This document shows, one piece after another, positions 23,920-36,450 of a DNA stretch of 64,000 bases. The notes under the pieces are model-generated. The model was given only the letters and a program-made list of their open reading frames with translations, ran no database searches and was not told the origin of the DNA. Position 1 is the first letter of the stretch. Each line of letters begins with the position of its first letter. The DNA is from Craterostigma plantagineum (lineage: Eukaryota > Streptophyta > Magnoliopsida > Lamiales > Linderniaceae), in NCBI GenBank assembly GCA_027422505.1, contig JAPQWV010000481.1:372001-436000 (forward strand), in the 5' to 3' direction. Position numbers and translations under genes: made by a program.

Positions 23920-24160
23920 TCAAAATGAGTTCGAGCTTGAGAAGCTCGTCGAACTTGACTCCTAAATTTTTCATAAAAAATTAAGTACAAAAATTAAATA
24001 AAAATAATAAATAAAAAACAAGCTCGCAAGCCGACTGCGAGCTTGCGAGCACCCACGAGTGAGCTCGAGCTCGAGCCGGCTCATTCTCGAGGCCGTAACG
24101 AGTTTGAGCTGGCTCATCGAACTAACGAGTCAGCTCGACTCAGCATTCACCCCCTCATAA
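23920..24160. mobile_element. Related 'gagctcg' hAT MITE fragment
   Basis: The same 'gagctcgagctcgagcc' type arms and AT-rich centre as 23257-23677, ending 'cattcaccccctc' near 24150. The left terminus is not recognisable. Confidence 0.55.
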
Positions 24161-24162
24161 TT

Positions 24163-24218
24163 ATAATTATTATTTATTATTATTATTTATTTTATTATTT
24201 GTTATTATTATTATTATG
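24163..24218. repeat. TTA microsatellite
   Basis: Runs of 'attattatt' with 'tattt' interruptions. Confidence 0.85.
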
Positions 24219-24520
24219 AAAAGATTCATTATGGCTCAATTTTGGAGTTCGAAAACGTACCATTTTACATGAAATTTAGAACCCTACAAATTGTAACCGT
24301 TTAGATTTAACCTTGGATTTGGACGAAATCCAAACCTAAATCCGCACGATTGTCAAACGGAAGATTAGGGCGAAAATCCGGATCTCAAATCGAAATCATG
24401 AATCCAAATGGGCCATTGAATTTGGATAGTGCTCAACTTATCATAGAACTCAGATTTTAGTAGTTACTCCTAAATATACTAGACTAGTTCTTTTATATGT
24501 ACAAGTTAGAGGACGAAAAA
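24219..24520. other. Intergenic DNA
   Basis: No feature recognised. It includes a 'gatttgga(c/t)gaaatcc' type sequence also seen near 23830-23890. Confidence 0.4.
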
Positions 24521-26929
24521 CTATACCACTGAAGAGAGAAAGAAAAAAAAGTGAGTTTGGTGCTTGACAACTTCAGAGTTGAACTGAGAGGTTGTAACGA
24601 AAGTGGTAAAATTTTGGAATTCTGTGTAACAATTCATGGAACAATAATACCATATGTCTTGATGTTTATAACAAATATTTCGGCAAAACGAACATAAAAT
24701 GAGAAAATAATTACGACCCGTCACCCGTAAATAACACATGTAATACCAAAGTAAATGCAAAGATGAATAGATCATAACGTGATAACAATGCGAACCTAGC
24801 TGAATGACGCGATAACAATTTTCGAAACAGAAATAACATTTTTAAGCTAATAGGAAACATTTTCTTTCAGTTTAATAACAAAAGTCTTGTACTTAGTTCT
24901 AAAATTTGTATATTTAGTACATGTGTGTCATCTATAATAGCAGTATCAACACAACGAATGATAAACTTTCCAGTTGCGATAAGACATTTAACCCTAGCAA
25001 AAGCGACGAAAAATAACAGTTTAGTGCCCCCAAAATAATGGTTTTAAGCTGAAAAAACATACGTTTAATAAGCTGAAAAATTAATGTTTCAAATCGACCC
25101 AATCTCGACGTTACTAACAGCAAACGTTGTATTGGCTTCGATTTTTCATGGGTCTTCATAATCAGAGAGAATATTTGAGATTCATAAAGCACAAATGCTC
25201 CAAACATACGTTTAATACGGTGAAATCTCGACTTTAATGACCGAATAATGTAAATTCGACACAAATTCATCATGGGCCTTAGTTATCGATGACAATTATT
25301 GATGTTAACCATGGAATAATGAAGAATTTTGATGAGATCTAAGTGGTAAACGTTTGCTCATTAAAATTGTCACTGAATAACACTTCATGCTTTCTGGGTA
25401 ACAATTCGTAGAACAATAATACCATATGTCTAGATATTCATAACAAATATATCCGCAAAATGAACATATAATGAGAAATTAATAACGACTCGTTACCCGA
25501 AAATAACATGTGTAATACCCAAGTAAAGGCAAAGAGGAATAGATCGTAAAAAAACAGGTGAATCTCGACTTTAATGACTAATAAGGTAGATTCGACTAAG
25601 TTTGATCACGAGTCATTTTAATTGAACGAGATTATTAATGTTGATAATGTGATAAAGAAGAATTTTGATGAGACATAATATTGGAACGTTTGTCCGTAAA
25701 AAGTTGGTTGATAACACTTTCTTTATTCTGAGTAATAATTCACGCATTTTGGATAACACTTCGTTAAGAACATTCTAGGAGTTTCTAGATTGTCAGAGAT
25801 ATTAACTGTACAATAACACATTGCCCGCAAATAATACCACATGACTGATAAAAAATAACAATACAGACAAATCTTGTAACACATTTGTAGCTAAAAGTAC
25901 CACAAAATAGCTAATCAATGCCACATTACTATTTCGATTAATTTCGTTCATAAATTCATTTCGTTCGAATGTATAAGATTGACATTCATGGAAATAGATG
26001 ACATAATGAAGCTAAATCACAAAATTTCTTTAAAAGACACGTTTTGCGAATGTTGATATCAATATGTGAAAGTTGGGATAAAATATCATGTAAACATATA
26101 GTTCTTCCTTCACAACATATACTAGTATCTCTTTTAATGAGACATAACGTTACGAATTTTATCACAAACGTATTCAAAGTTCAAAATCAAACCACAAATA
26201 TCATTTTATATGTCGTAAATCTGTATTTGTTACATTCTCGAAGTTATTTGTTAAGGAATATTAACAGGATGATTCGTTAACGTCACCAGTACCAGATTGC
26301 CTGCACGTAATACTACATGTTTGCTATAAAATAACAATATGAAACTATAAAATGACGTATTTACAAATAATGATACCACATAACAGGTTTCCAGTACCAT
26401 ATTACTAATCCGATTAATTTCGTTCATAAATGCACATTGACCGAGATTTACAAGATTAACATCTTGTAATGTATGATTGATGCATTTATCACACCAAATT
26501 CCTTTAAAAGCTACATTGTTCGATTGAGGTGGATGATATTGAATATTCGAGGTCAATAGTTATTCAAAACATAAATGATTACTTTGTTCATTGAAACATC
26601 ACATATGAATTTCAGCACGAATGCCATCAAAATTCAAAATTAAACCACAAATATTGTTTTATATGTCGTAAATCCTGAAACCTTAAACCTTAATCTTCAT
26701 AGACACATAACCCTAAACCTTGGTGCGACAACTACAACAATTTGTAACACATAAGCAACTTTTAGTAACATATTTAACTAAATGGGTAACAGTTAAATTG
26801 GTATTAGTAACACATTTGCACTGATTTAGCAATCCCGTCAAAATCCAATCGTGGCATAGATCCCGCCCAATTAACCCAATCAGTCCACAAATCCCACCCA
26901 AAATTTAGCAAGTATAGTAAATTCATCCA

Positions 26930-27018
26930 AATCCATCCAAAACCAATACCTCGTCCAAAATTTATCCATTCAAAACCAATATCCCGCCCAAAATTTATCC
27001 AAAACCAATATCCCGCCC
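26930..27018. repeat. 31-bp tandem repeat
   Basis: Three units of the type 'ccaaaaccaatatcccgccc' plus 'aaaatttat'. A minus-strand open frame rich in Trp, Gly and Phe (26804-27028) results from this repeat and is not a gene. Confidence 0.8.
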
Positions 27019-27059
27019 AAGTCCACAAGTACCACTTGATGGCAACACAGTAATATTTA

Positions 27060-27540
27060 CTGTTTATTTAATGACAAATTCTGTACTTCTAGTAACAGTT
27101 CCGATAAAACAAGTAACGCTTAGGTTTAGTAACAGTTCAATGTCAAAAAATCTCGAAACATGTCTTTTAAAAAAATAGCTTGTAATATAACATTTCAGAT
27201 AATCCAAGTAACGTTTCGATTTCATGTAGTAATAGTTCGATCTCAACAAATATCGAAACAGATCTGCGAAAAAAACTAAAGTAAGTCCTAATATTACACT
27301 TCAGAAAAAACTAAAATAACACTTCGATTTCATGTAGTAACAGTGCTGCTAGAGAAAATACCATATTAGTACTTCTGAAACACAGTAGAAGGACATAATA
27401 TACCACTTCAAATGTACCGAGCAACGCTTCAATTTCAGGTAGTAACAGTTCAATGCCAAAAATTATCGAAACAGGTCCGTTAAACAAAATACCACAACAA
27501 TACTTTTGAAAAACAAAATTAGGTCATAATATACCAATTA
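27060..27540. repeat. Degenerate tandem array with 'tagtaacagttc' units
   Basis: Four or so units of roughly 120-150 bp containing 'agtaacagttc', 'atctcgaaac' or 'atatcgaaacag', and a 'cgatttcatgtagtaa' phrase (27080, 27230, 27330, 27440). Confidence 0.65.
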
Positions 27541-28260
27541 ATCGACGACCAAATCGATTATGAGTTACCTTTTGTATCATGATCCACTTTATTTTTAGTA
27601 CCATATGGTGGACAGCAAATACCACATCTATAATTATTATAAACAAAACGAAGTCAGAATATAACACTTGACCGGACAAACATATACTCTATGAGTAGGA
27701 AAGTAAATTTTCTTCGTACATTTATAACACGAAGACATAAATCAGTAACACAAACGCATAAAATAGTAACACTTGTTCCAGATAAATCGATGCCTTCCAT
27801 ACGACCACTTTCACACAACGTACGTTTCAAAAGTCATGAGGTGACGATTGTTCAAAATTGACAGAGCCTATGAAATGCCCAAACGATGGGTACCTCGAAT
27901 ACACAAATATTAGCTGCAATTGCTACGAAAATATTGTTCGATTTGGCCCGTTTTTTCTTGAATTTCAAACCGTATAAAAATTAATCAAAATTCTTACATC
28001 GTACTTACAACAATATCATATGAATCTTACGTGACACGTCGAAATTGATTGGTTGATGGTGCAGTCGATTGTGCTCGATTCTGTGAAAACTGGGTTTCGA
28101 TTAGCCGAATAAATATAAATCTGTTAAAAAAACATTTTACTATCTAGAAGTAACATGCTATCAGTTTAAATTAACGTGTGTTATTACGGTAACAAGTCGT
28201 CAGATCTCCGTAACATAAATATGGCGTCGAATACCCCCTCAGAGAACCCTTCACGAAGGG

Positions 28261-28975
28261 TATTTTAGTAAAAATATAGTTTGGGTCTTTATCATTGAAT
28301 TTTTCAAAAAACAGGTCCTTCAAACTAAAGATTATTCTGACAGGGGCTGATTACTAAATTGAAACTTTACTAGGGCCTGATACGTAATTGCCCCTAAAAA
28401 AAATTGATCTAATTGGTCGTTTACTCCTAAAGAAATGGTTGCTGCGACTACATAATATAAGATCGATAAAAAGTTTGAATCGATCAAAGATATTTATCAA
28501 GGGAGCTGATGAAATGATCCATGAAGAATATATATATAAACATATATATATATTTATATATATATATATATATATATCAATATAGTTAGATATACCAATA
28601 GTGATCGAACCATGAAATTTTCGGATGGAGATCATTAGTTCGAATCTACTTGAAATTATTTACTATAGTAGTTTGTGTGGACTTGAGACGAAATATATAA
28701 GACATGAATTAAACATTCGTCCAGTTTCGTCAACATTCGATTCAATAATATCATCGACCATAGATTTAATTTTATCAAAAGAACGTTCACAAATTATAAT
28801 AATCCATATAATTAAGAAATTACGCCATTGTTTTCCCTCACTAGGAGATCGATTTATAAATGCTAATCAATTTTCATAGTATAAATTAGTTATGACTAAC
28901 GAGATTAAATTTGATTATAAGTAATTTCGAGCTTAGATAGTTCATTTTAATTGTTTTTCTTTTTTTCTTTTTTTT
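28261..28975. other. Intergenic DNA with AT microsatellite
   Basis: No gene. An AT dinucleotide run at about 28540-28577, and T-rich tracts near 28952-28978. Confidence 0.5.
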
Positions 28976-28978
28976 TTA

Positions 28979-29118
28979 GTTTGGGCACGCCAGGCCCGCT
29001 GTCTCGGACGGGCAGTGCATGCCTTCATTTTTTCAAGCCCACCAAATGGACTTACCCACACCCGCCTGTTAAAGGCGGCTTTTGTGGACTACGAGTCGGC
29101 CGTGTTGACAGCTCTAAG
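28979..29118. mobile_element. Fragment of an hAT-like MITE
   Basis: GC-rich 'ggcccgctgtctcggacggg' at one side and 'gtgttgacagctcta' at the other. The latter is the kind of end seen in the complete elements at 29172-29639 and 45362-45979. Its left boundary is uncertain. Confidence 0.4.
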
Positions 29119-29163
29119 ATAGTATCATATATTCTATTTTTAGTTCTTACACCAACTTTGGTT

Positions 29164-29647
29164 CTCTTAGTTACACCCGTCAATTTGGTCCGTGGCCCGC
29201 GGGCCGGCCCGCCCCGTCCCCAAAAAGGGCGTGTTGGGCTGGGATATTTTAGGCCCGCACTGGGCCAGCCCGCGCGGGCCACGGGCTTGGTGGAGCGGGG
29301 CGGGCTCGCCCGCGGGCCAGCCCGCCTTTTTTGTATTAAATTATATATACATATATTATATATTATATATTATATTCAAAATATATTAGTTTAATAGTTA
29401 ATTATTCATTAATTATACCATAATTAATGACAAATATATTTATAAATATATAATAAATACGTTGTATCCATAATTTATTAATGAAAACTTTAGTTAACTA
29501 AAACTAATTAATAAATTAAATTATAAAATAAAATAAACTAAAATTAAGAAATTTTCTATGTGGGCGGGCCGTTCCCCATTGTTTTAGGCCAGCTACATGG
29601 CGCGCCTGCCCGCCCCGCCCCGCCATTTTGACAGGTCTACTCTTAGT
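29164..29647. mobile_element. hAT-type MITE with 'ggcccgccc' arms
   Basis: Element 29172-29639, flanked by a perfect 8-bp duplication 'ctcttagt' (29164-29171, 29640-29647). Ends are 'tacacccgtcaatttgg' and (reverse complement) 'tagacctgtcaaaatgg'. GC-rich arms of 'gggccggcccgccccg' type surround an AT-rich core (29330-29560). Non-coding. Confidence 0.9.
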
Positions 29648-30154
29648 ATATACAGAACAAACCTCACTTTCACACGACGAAGTCACATTCTATTTTATTT
29701 TGGACTGTTTAATAATTTTATACACCAGAATTCAACCAAGACTGCGCTACATAATATTTTAGACCATGTGAAAGGATAATTATTCTTATACACATCAATA
29801 ATAAATCTTATCATTGAGGCGTGAACACCAAACTTATTTAGATCTCTCCGAAAATAGAGGTCGAGAAACATCGAAAACTAACATAAAATTATACCTTGGA
29901 TGAAACTGCCCTAGTATTTAATTATTTAAACATATTTGATATGTCAAATAAGAAATAGATTAATATACTTAATAAATAGGTGTTTCGGTGACTATGAATT
30001 TAGCAGGATAAAAATAATAAAATAGATTAATAAACTTAATAAATAGGTGTTTTGGTGACTGAATTTAGCTGTGTATATACTCCGTGTGGCAGCTCACTTC
30101 ACCTATGTGACAAATTTCGCTGTAATAGCACACCGTCCAATTATAGGACTAAAT
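29648..30154. other. Intergenic DNA
   Basis: No gene seen. A direct repeat is present: 'aataaataggtgttt(c/t)ggtg' at about 29969 and 30038, following 'agattaata(t/a)acttaa'. Confidence 0.5.
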
Positions 30155-30717
30155 TGTTCGGGTCGACAAGCCAACGCCCACCAACAAGGAAAGAAAAAAT
30201 ATTATAATTAATATTATTTTTATATAATAAATTAATGAACGGTTCGTATTGAAGGGCGATGCGGCGGATTTCTGGCCACCCGTTTCGAGCGGTTCGGAAG
30301 GGCTAAAAAAATCTATAAATAGGCTGAGGATTCTTCATTTATTTTTATCACAACTTCATTCGAGTTTTATTAAATAGAGAGAAGTGGTCGAGTGAATTAT
30401 GATATTATCAGTTCAGGTTGAAACTGATAGGGTTCCACATCCACAGAGAGGTGTGAAGTAAACACGAATGTTAAAAGTGAGATAGTAAAATTCGAGGGTT
30501 GTAATTTTTACTATAGTGAAGATTTTGCCGACTCGGTCGTGGTTTTTCCCTCTTCATTAACAGAGGGTTTTCTACGTAAAAGTTCTGGTTTTCTTTCTTA
30601 CCTTACGATAATTTTATTTTTATCGTGGTAGTTACTGTGCGGATCCCACCAAATTTATCATGTGGGTTCCACTTCTCCCGATCGTCGTACCGAGCCAAAA
30701 TGGGATCTATTCCGACA
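30155..30717 (+). repeat. 5' LTR of copia-2
   Basis: 563 bp, starts 'tgttcgggtcgacaagcc' and ends 'ctattccgaca'. It includes 'ctataaatagg' (about 30312-30322), a good TATA box, and shares long stretches with 34634-35263. Confidence 0.88.
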
Positions 30718-30826
30718 AGTGTTATCAGAGCTAGATAGTATTCTGAGTATGCTCTGTGGTTGCAGCTTTGATCGATCTTTCACATCAGAAAAGATACTAG
30801 TAGGTTGTTTGTAGATTTTGACGGCC

Positions 30827-31797
30827 ATGGAGAACGATGGCGCAATGATCAAGCTGACAGAAACGAATTACTCCAAATGGAAATCAAGGATGGATGATTA
30901 TCTTTATTGCAAAGACCTCCATGAACCGATTGAAAATGAAGGCAAGATGCCCGAAGGCGGGAATGCTGTCCTGTGGAAGAAATTGCAAAGAAGGACGCTA
31001 GGTGTGATCCGCCAATATGTGGATATTAGCCTCTACAACCACGTCCGAAATGAGACAGACCCCTACAAACTTTGGATGAAATTAGAGGGTATGCACGAGG
31101 TGACAAATGCGCTGAGCAAGGTATTCATGATGTGAAAACTCATTTATGTGATGCTGAACGAGGGACGATCAGTTGTTGTACATCTGAATGACTTTGAAGG
31201 GCTGGTAACTGAACTCACAAGTGCCGGTCTAATCCTTAATGATGAGCTACAAGCATGGCTATTACTGGGATCTCTACCTGATAGCTGGGATACGTTGGTG
31301 GTATCGCTCACTAACTCGGCACCAAGCGGTAAAGTCACGATGGATATGGTGAAAATAGGCTCTACAATGAAGAGCTGCAACGGAAGGATGATGCCAGTAC
31401 CAGTACGGGAAATCAGTCCCTTGTCATGGAGAATAGGGGTCGGAGGAAGAGTAGAGGACCAAAAGGATACGACAAGTCGAAAGATAGATCCAAGTCCAGA
31501 GAGATGAGGAAGTGCTACAATTGTGGAAGAATTGGCCACTTACAAAGAAACTGCAGGCTTCTCAAAAGAAAACAGAAACAAGATAATGACAAGATCACGT
31601 CTGCAATTTCCTCTAACCATGGTGGAAATGTTACTTTGGTGAATGAAGCAGACTGCTGTCATGTTGCGGATGCAAGCACCGAATGGATAGTGGACTCCGG
31701 TGCCTCCTACCATTGTGTTCCAAGGCATGAATACTTCTCCACATATAAGGCGAGAAACTTTGGCACTACCAAGATGGGTACCAAAGTGTTTCTAGAT
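30827..31797 (+). pseudogene. copia-2 gag and protease remnant
   Basis: ATG at 30827. Gag with the usual 'ETNYSKWKSRMDDYL' start and a zinc knuckle CYNCGRIGHLQRNC (31512-31553). The protease active-site region WIVDSGASYH follows (about 31684-31713). At least two frame changes (near 31136 and 31430) separate the blocks. Confidence 0.85.
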
Positions 31798-34600
31798 TAG
31801 TGGGATGGGTGATATCTGTATTCAGACGAGCGTAGGGTGCACATTACAACTGAAAGATGTGCGATACATATCAGACATGTGTCTCAACCGGATTTCTGTG
31901 AAGGTGCTGGACAACGAAGGATACTCTAATGAGATGGCGAATAGAAATTGGAAACTCACCAAGGGAGCGTTGGTGGCAGCGAGAGGAAAGTTGTGCTGCT
32001 CGCTGTACAAGATGCACGCAACGATATGTGCTAACCAACTGAATGCAGTTGAAGATGATGCTTCTCCAAGATTGTGACATAGACGGCTGGCGCTCGTAGG
32101 AGGGAAGTGGTTGAATGTCTTGGCTAGAAAGTCCCTCATACCAGTAGCCAAGGAAAAAGCGTTGAACCCCTGCGATTACTATTTATTGGGAAGTAACATA
32201 GAGTTTCATTCGCGAAGAATTCAGGCGAATGAAGAACTTGGAGTTGGTACACTGTGACATATGCGGACCCATGGAAGTCAAATCTCTAGGAGGCAGTAAA
32301 TATTTTATGACCTTCATTGATGATGGGTCTCGCAAGACCTGGGTATATCCGTTGCGGACGAAGGACCAAGTGTTCTATTATTTTAAGAAGTTCCATGCGA
32401 TGGTGGAAAGAGCAACGGGAATGCCGCTAAAGTGTCAACGCGAAATGGTGTCGTTGAGAGAATGAACCGAACCATTATGGAGAGAGTCCGAGTGATGCTC
32501 AAGATAGGTAATCTATCTAAGTCATTTTGGGGGGAAGCTGTCAACACTGCAGTCTATCTTATCAACTGGCTACCTTCATCGGCGTTGGATTTCGATATAC
32601 CAAAGAAGGTGTGGACCGGTAGAGACATCTCATATTCACATGGAGTGTTTGGCTGCAAGGCGTTCATGCACGTATCGAAGGAACAAAGATCGAAGCTCGA
32701 TTAAATCAAATCCTTGCTTTTTTGTTGGGTATGGAGACAAGGAGTTCGGCTATAGACTTTGAGATCCAAAGAAGAAGAAGACCGTTCGAAGTCGCGACAT
32801 AGTATTCCATGAGCACGAGACCATGGGCGACTCAAACGTGGATGTAACGAAATACACATGTGGAGGTGTAGACGATTATACACCAGTCACCATTCCATAT
32901 AATGGTACCACGAAGGAAGGAATGCAGCAATCAGAACCTGAACCAGAAGAGCCAGCCATTGATGATGATGAACCTATCGTAGATGAACACACTAAAGGTA
33001 ATGAGCAGGGGGAGCTTTCAGATGTGCAAGAAACAGTTGAACCTCAGTTGAAAAGGTCAACTAGGGAACGCCAACGATCTACAAGGTATCCAAGTTCTGA
33101 TTATATTTTGATTACTGACAGGGGGAGCCAGAAAGCTTCCAAGAAGTACAATCTTGTAGGGACAAAGATTGTTGAACAAAGGCCATGCAAAAGGAGATGG
33201 ATTCTCTGAAGAAGAATGATAAGTACGAGTTGGTTCGATTGCCGAAAGGAAAGAAGACACTCAATAACAAATGGTGTACAAATTGAAGAAGGATGATGGC
33301 AAGGTGGTCAGATACAAGGCTCGGTTAGTGGTCAAAGGTTTCAGTCGGAGGAAGGGAATCGACTTTGACGAGATATTTTCACCGGTTGTGAAGATGAGTT
33401 CAATCAGATTCATACTGGGACTAGCTGCTATCATGGATCTTCAATTGGAGCAACTCGACGTGAAGACCACATTCTCGCATGGTCTGCCGGTTGAAGAAAA
33501 GCTTGTACGGATTGAAACTAGCTCCATGACAGTGCTACAAGAAATTTGATTCTTTCATGGTGCATCAGGCGTTCCAAAAAACAGATGCAGATCCATGTGC
33601 TTACGTCCGGAGATACTCTAACGGTAAATTTATCGTTATTGTCCTGTATGTTGATGATATGCTAATTGTAGGACAAGATGCAGAGATGATTAGCATGTAT
33701 GAAGAAAGATTTGTAAAAGATGTTTGACATGAAGGATCTGGGTTCGGCAAAGCGGATTCTCAAAGTGGAGATTACCCGAGATCGAAAAGCTGGGAAATTG
33801 TGGTTATCACAGGAGCGCTATATTGAATGAGTTATAGAGAAGTTCAATATGAAGGATGCTAAGCCAGTTAGCACGCCATTTGCCGTGCACTTTCAGTTGC
33901 GAAAGAAACCCGGTCCATCGACAAGCAAAGACAGAGAAGATGTCACAGATGTTCCATATTCATCGCCGATCGGAAGTTTGATGTATGCCATGGTTTGTAG
34001 GAGACCAGAATCGCTCATGCAGTTGGCATCGAGTCGATTTATATCGAATCCCGAGAAGTCACATTGGGAAGCAGTGAAATGAATCTTTAGGTACCAGAAA
34101 GGAACTTCCAAATTGCCTAACATTTGGAAGTGGTAAATGTTTTCTTACAGGCTATACGGATGCTGATATGGCCAGTGATCTCGACAACAGAAAGTCAACG
34201 TCGGGATACATATTTACATTCTCAGGGTGAGCTATCTTATGGCAGTCGAGGTTACAGAAATGTGCTTCTTTATCAACTACTAAAGCGGAGTGTATGTTGC
34301 AGCAACGGAAGCTAGCAAGGAGATGCTCTGGTGAAGAGGTTTGGGAATTAAGCAGAAGTAGTACACATTATTTTGCGACAGTCAAAGTGCTTTGGACTTG
34401 AGCAAGAATACTATGTATTCGAGGACGAAACACATCGACGTTCGTTATCATTGGCTCAGACTGGCTATTGAGGAGAAAGCATTCAAGCTGCAGAAGACAA
34501 GATTGCAGACATTCTGACGAAGGTTATTCCCAAGGAGAAGACAGAGTTCTGCGCCGGGCACGCCGACACGGGTTATCGCTGAGGCGGTAGGAATCTTCCC
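31798..34600 (+). pseudogene. copia-2 integrase, RT and RNase H remnant
   Basis: Integrase starts with LVHCDICGPM...FIDDGSRKTWVYPL (32238-32350), but the segment with the second Asp and the Glu is missing: 32430 jumps to NGVVERMNRTIMERV (32440-32485). RT begins KARLVVKGFSRRKGIDFDE (33316-33372). A large deletion lies between about 33540 and the YVDDMLIVG active-site block (33647-33673). RNase H ends with SALDLSKNTMYSRTKHIDV (34385-34443). Numerous stops and shifts. Confidence 0.85.
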
Positions 34601-34633
34601 CGCAAATAATGAATGAGGCTAGAGGGGGAGAAT

Positions 34634-35263
34634 TGTTGGGATCCAGCCTTTGACAAGCCAACGCCTACCAACAAGGAAAAAGAAAAAATATAGTATAATA
34701 TTATATTATAACATTATTTTATATATATAATAAATTAATGGAAGGTTCGTATTGAAGGGGAAACGCGGCGGATTCCTGGCCACCCGTTTCGAGCGGTCCA
34801 GAAGAGCTGAAGATATCTATAAATAGGCTGAGGATTCTTCAGTTATTATTATCACAAATTTCATTCGAGTTTTACTAAATAGAGAGAAGTAGTTCGAGTG
34901 AATTGTGAGGTATCAGTTCAGTTAGAAACTGATAGGGTTTCACATCCACATAGAGGTGAGAGGTAAACACGAGTGGTAAAAGTGAGATAGTAAAATTTCG
35001 AGGGTTGCAATTTTTACTATAGTGAAGATTTTGCCGACTCGACCGTGGTTTTTCCCTCTTCGTTAACTGAGGGTTCTACGTAAAAGTTCTGGTGTTCTTT
35101 CTTACCTTACGGTAGTTTTATTTTACTGCGGTACTTAATGTGCAAGTCCCACCAAATTTACCTTGTGGGTCCCACTTCTCCCGATCATCGTACCGAGCCA
35201 AACCGTGACCTGTTCCGCTGCGGGGCCCACTAACCACCGCGGGGCCCACCACCATTCCCAACA
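34634..35263 (+). repeat. 3' LTR of copia-2
   Basis: 630 bp, starts 'tgttgggatccag', ends 'attcccaaca'. Its last 45 bp hold a short direct repeat of 'gcggggcccac' not present in the 5' LTR. Confidence 0.88.
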
Positions 35264-35560
35264 TTAACTTTTATAATACAGAAAAAAAGTTCAAGTTCCC
35301 CTAATATTAAACAGCAAAATTCCAGACAAGCCAATAATTGCTTCAGACCTCAATTCAAAGAGACACCTTACAACGAAATAAAACAAAATCTAGAAAAAAA
35401 GGGGTCTTTACACATAAATAAATCAATCGCCCTTTTACAACGGCCATAAAATAAATACACCATTTTTATTCTCCTCTGAAGGCTGAGGCTTTCTTTGTCT
35501 TCTTCCTATGTCCCAAACTCAGAAACAATTACTACAACAGCTCAAATTCCCTTCGTAAGA
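35264..35560 (+). promoter_or_regulatory. 5' flank of the split GT92 gene
   Basis: About 300 bp between the copia-2 LTR and the GT92 start codon. No confident TATA box; AT-rich 'acataaataaatcaa' at 35411-35425. Whatever promoter remains is confined here or has been replaced by the LTR. Confidence 0.3.
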
Positions 35561-35725
35561 ATGAATAATTCTTTAGACCAAAGGACAAAGAGAAAACGCA
35601 TTTCAAACCAACGCCGTCGTATCACGTCTTCTCTTTAAGCTCAGCTTTCCTGTCCTTCACCTTCCTCGCCTTTCTCTACACTATTTTTTCTTCTTCCTCA
35701 GCCCCTTTCAAGCCCATTTTAGTAG
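35561..35725 (+). pseudogene. GT92 glycosyltransferase, 5' part of exon 1
   Basis: ATG at 35561 gives MNNSLDQRTKRKRISNQRRR, a basic cytoplasmic tail. After a one-base frame change near 35630 comes a hydrophobic stretch (LSSAFLSFTFLAFLYTIF) that fits the signal anchor of a type II Golgi glycosyltransferase. The frame is cut at 35725 by the MULE and resumes at about 42532: joining across the duplicated 9-mer keeps the frame (ILV, then ASRILS). This identifies it as the missing N-terminus of 42526-44161. Confidence 0.7.
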
Positions 35726-36236
35726 GGGTCTTTTTAAAAAATAGCCCTCTTGACTTTTTTTGGTCAATAGCACTCATTTTAATTAACACGTAATCACCTT
35801 CTTCTAATCCCTTAATATTAATAAAAAAAGAAAAACAAAATAAAACAACGCCCGGATGAATTAAAAGCTGCACGTCCATTTTGCAGCCATAAGCATTTAT
35901 TCCACCAAGCAAGCTCACCTAATTTCTTCTTCACCATCGTCCTTAAGAAAATCACTTACATTTTCTTCTTCTTCTTCTGCAACTCAGTCGACCCGACCTC
36001 ACATCAGCTTCTTCACAGTCGAAAGAACCTTCACAAGTCCTCAGTGAAAGCTTCTTCAGTGTAAGTATTTTCCTGGTTGTATTTTGAATATAATCATCTA
36101 AATTTGTAACTCTCAATCCTGAACCCTGTTCCCAGCTAAATGGGTTCTCAAAGCTTCGGAATTTCGGTTGGAAGGACGAACATGTTCATTGTTCATTTTT
36201 TGAAACATCCAGTTGATCAGGGAACTCTGCTTGAAA

Positions 36237-36450
36237 GCAGGCAACCCGCGCGTTAGATCATGGGACCCCGCATAAAAGCAGGAGTCCCGCACAACAGCCG
36301 CGCATATGATCACGGGACCGGCATATAAACTCACGGGACCCGCGCATAAGTGCAGGGTTCCCGCACATTAGTGCTGACGCATTAGATCATGGGACCCGCA
36401 CAAAAATGCAGGGTTCCTGCGCGTAAAAATAGGGGACCCATTGAGAATCG
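36237..36450. repeat. 'gggaccc' array 3
   Basis: Units such as 'atcatgggacccgca', 'aaaagcaggagtcccgcac' and 'gcgcgtaaaaat', in both orientations. Same family of motifs as arrays 1 and 2 but shorter and more degenerate. Confidence 0.75.

Larger units (their letters stand above)
24521..28260. repeat. Large block of degenerate duplicated, probably mobile, DNA
   Basis: Non-coding. Whole segments recur with many changes: 24620-24780 resembles 25390-25560; 25205-25350 resembles 25555-25700; 25920-25990 resembles 26395-26465; 26175-26225 resembles 26625-26680. The phrases 'ataacac', 'gtaacagttc' and 'accacat' recur throughout, mostly in one orientation. No transposase, RT or terminal repeat was found, so the class of element is unknown. 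Confidence 0.6.
30155..35263 (+). mobile_element. Ty1/copia retrotransposon 2 (plus strand), internally deleted
   Basis: LTRs at 30155-30717 and 34634-35263. A primer site 'tgttatcagagct' follows the 5' LTR and a polypurine tract 'agagggggag' (34621-34630) precedes the 3' LTR. Order is gag, protease, integrase, RT, RNase H. Integrase lost its central part and RT most of its fingers/palm, so it is defective. The LTRs are very similar over their shared length, suggesting a younger insertion than copia-1. The 5' LTR lacks about 45 bp found at the end of the 3' LTR. It ends 300 bp before the GT92 start codon. Confidence 0.92.

Noticed and set aside
26804..27028. Trp/Gly/Phe-rich open frame resembling a membrane protein
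   Set aside because: Generated by a 31-bp tandem repeat.
27060..27540. CRISPR-like spaced repeats
   Set aside because: Units are long and degenerate, spacers are not unique, and the DNA is plant nuclear.
29052..29394. Pro/Gly-rich open frames on both strands
   Set aside because: They cross the GC-rich arms of an hAT MITE with perfect 8-bp duplications.
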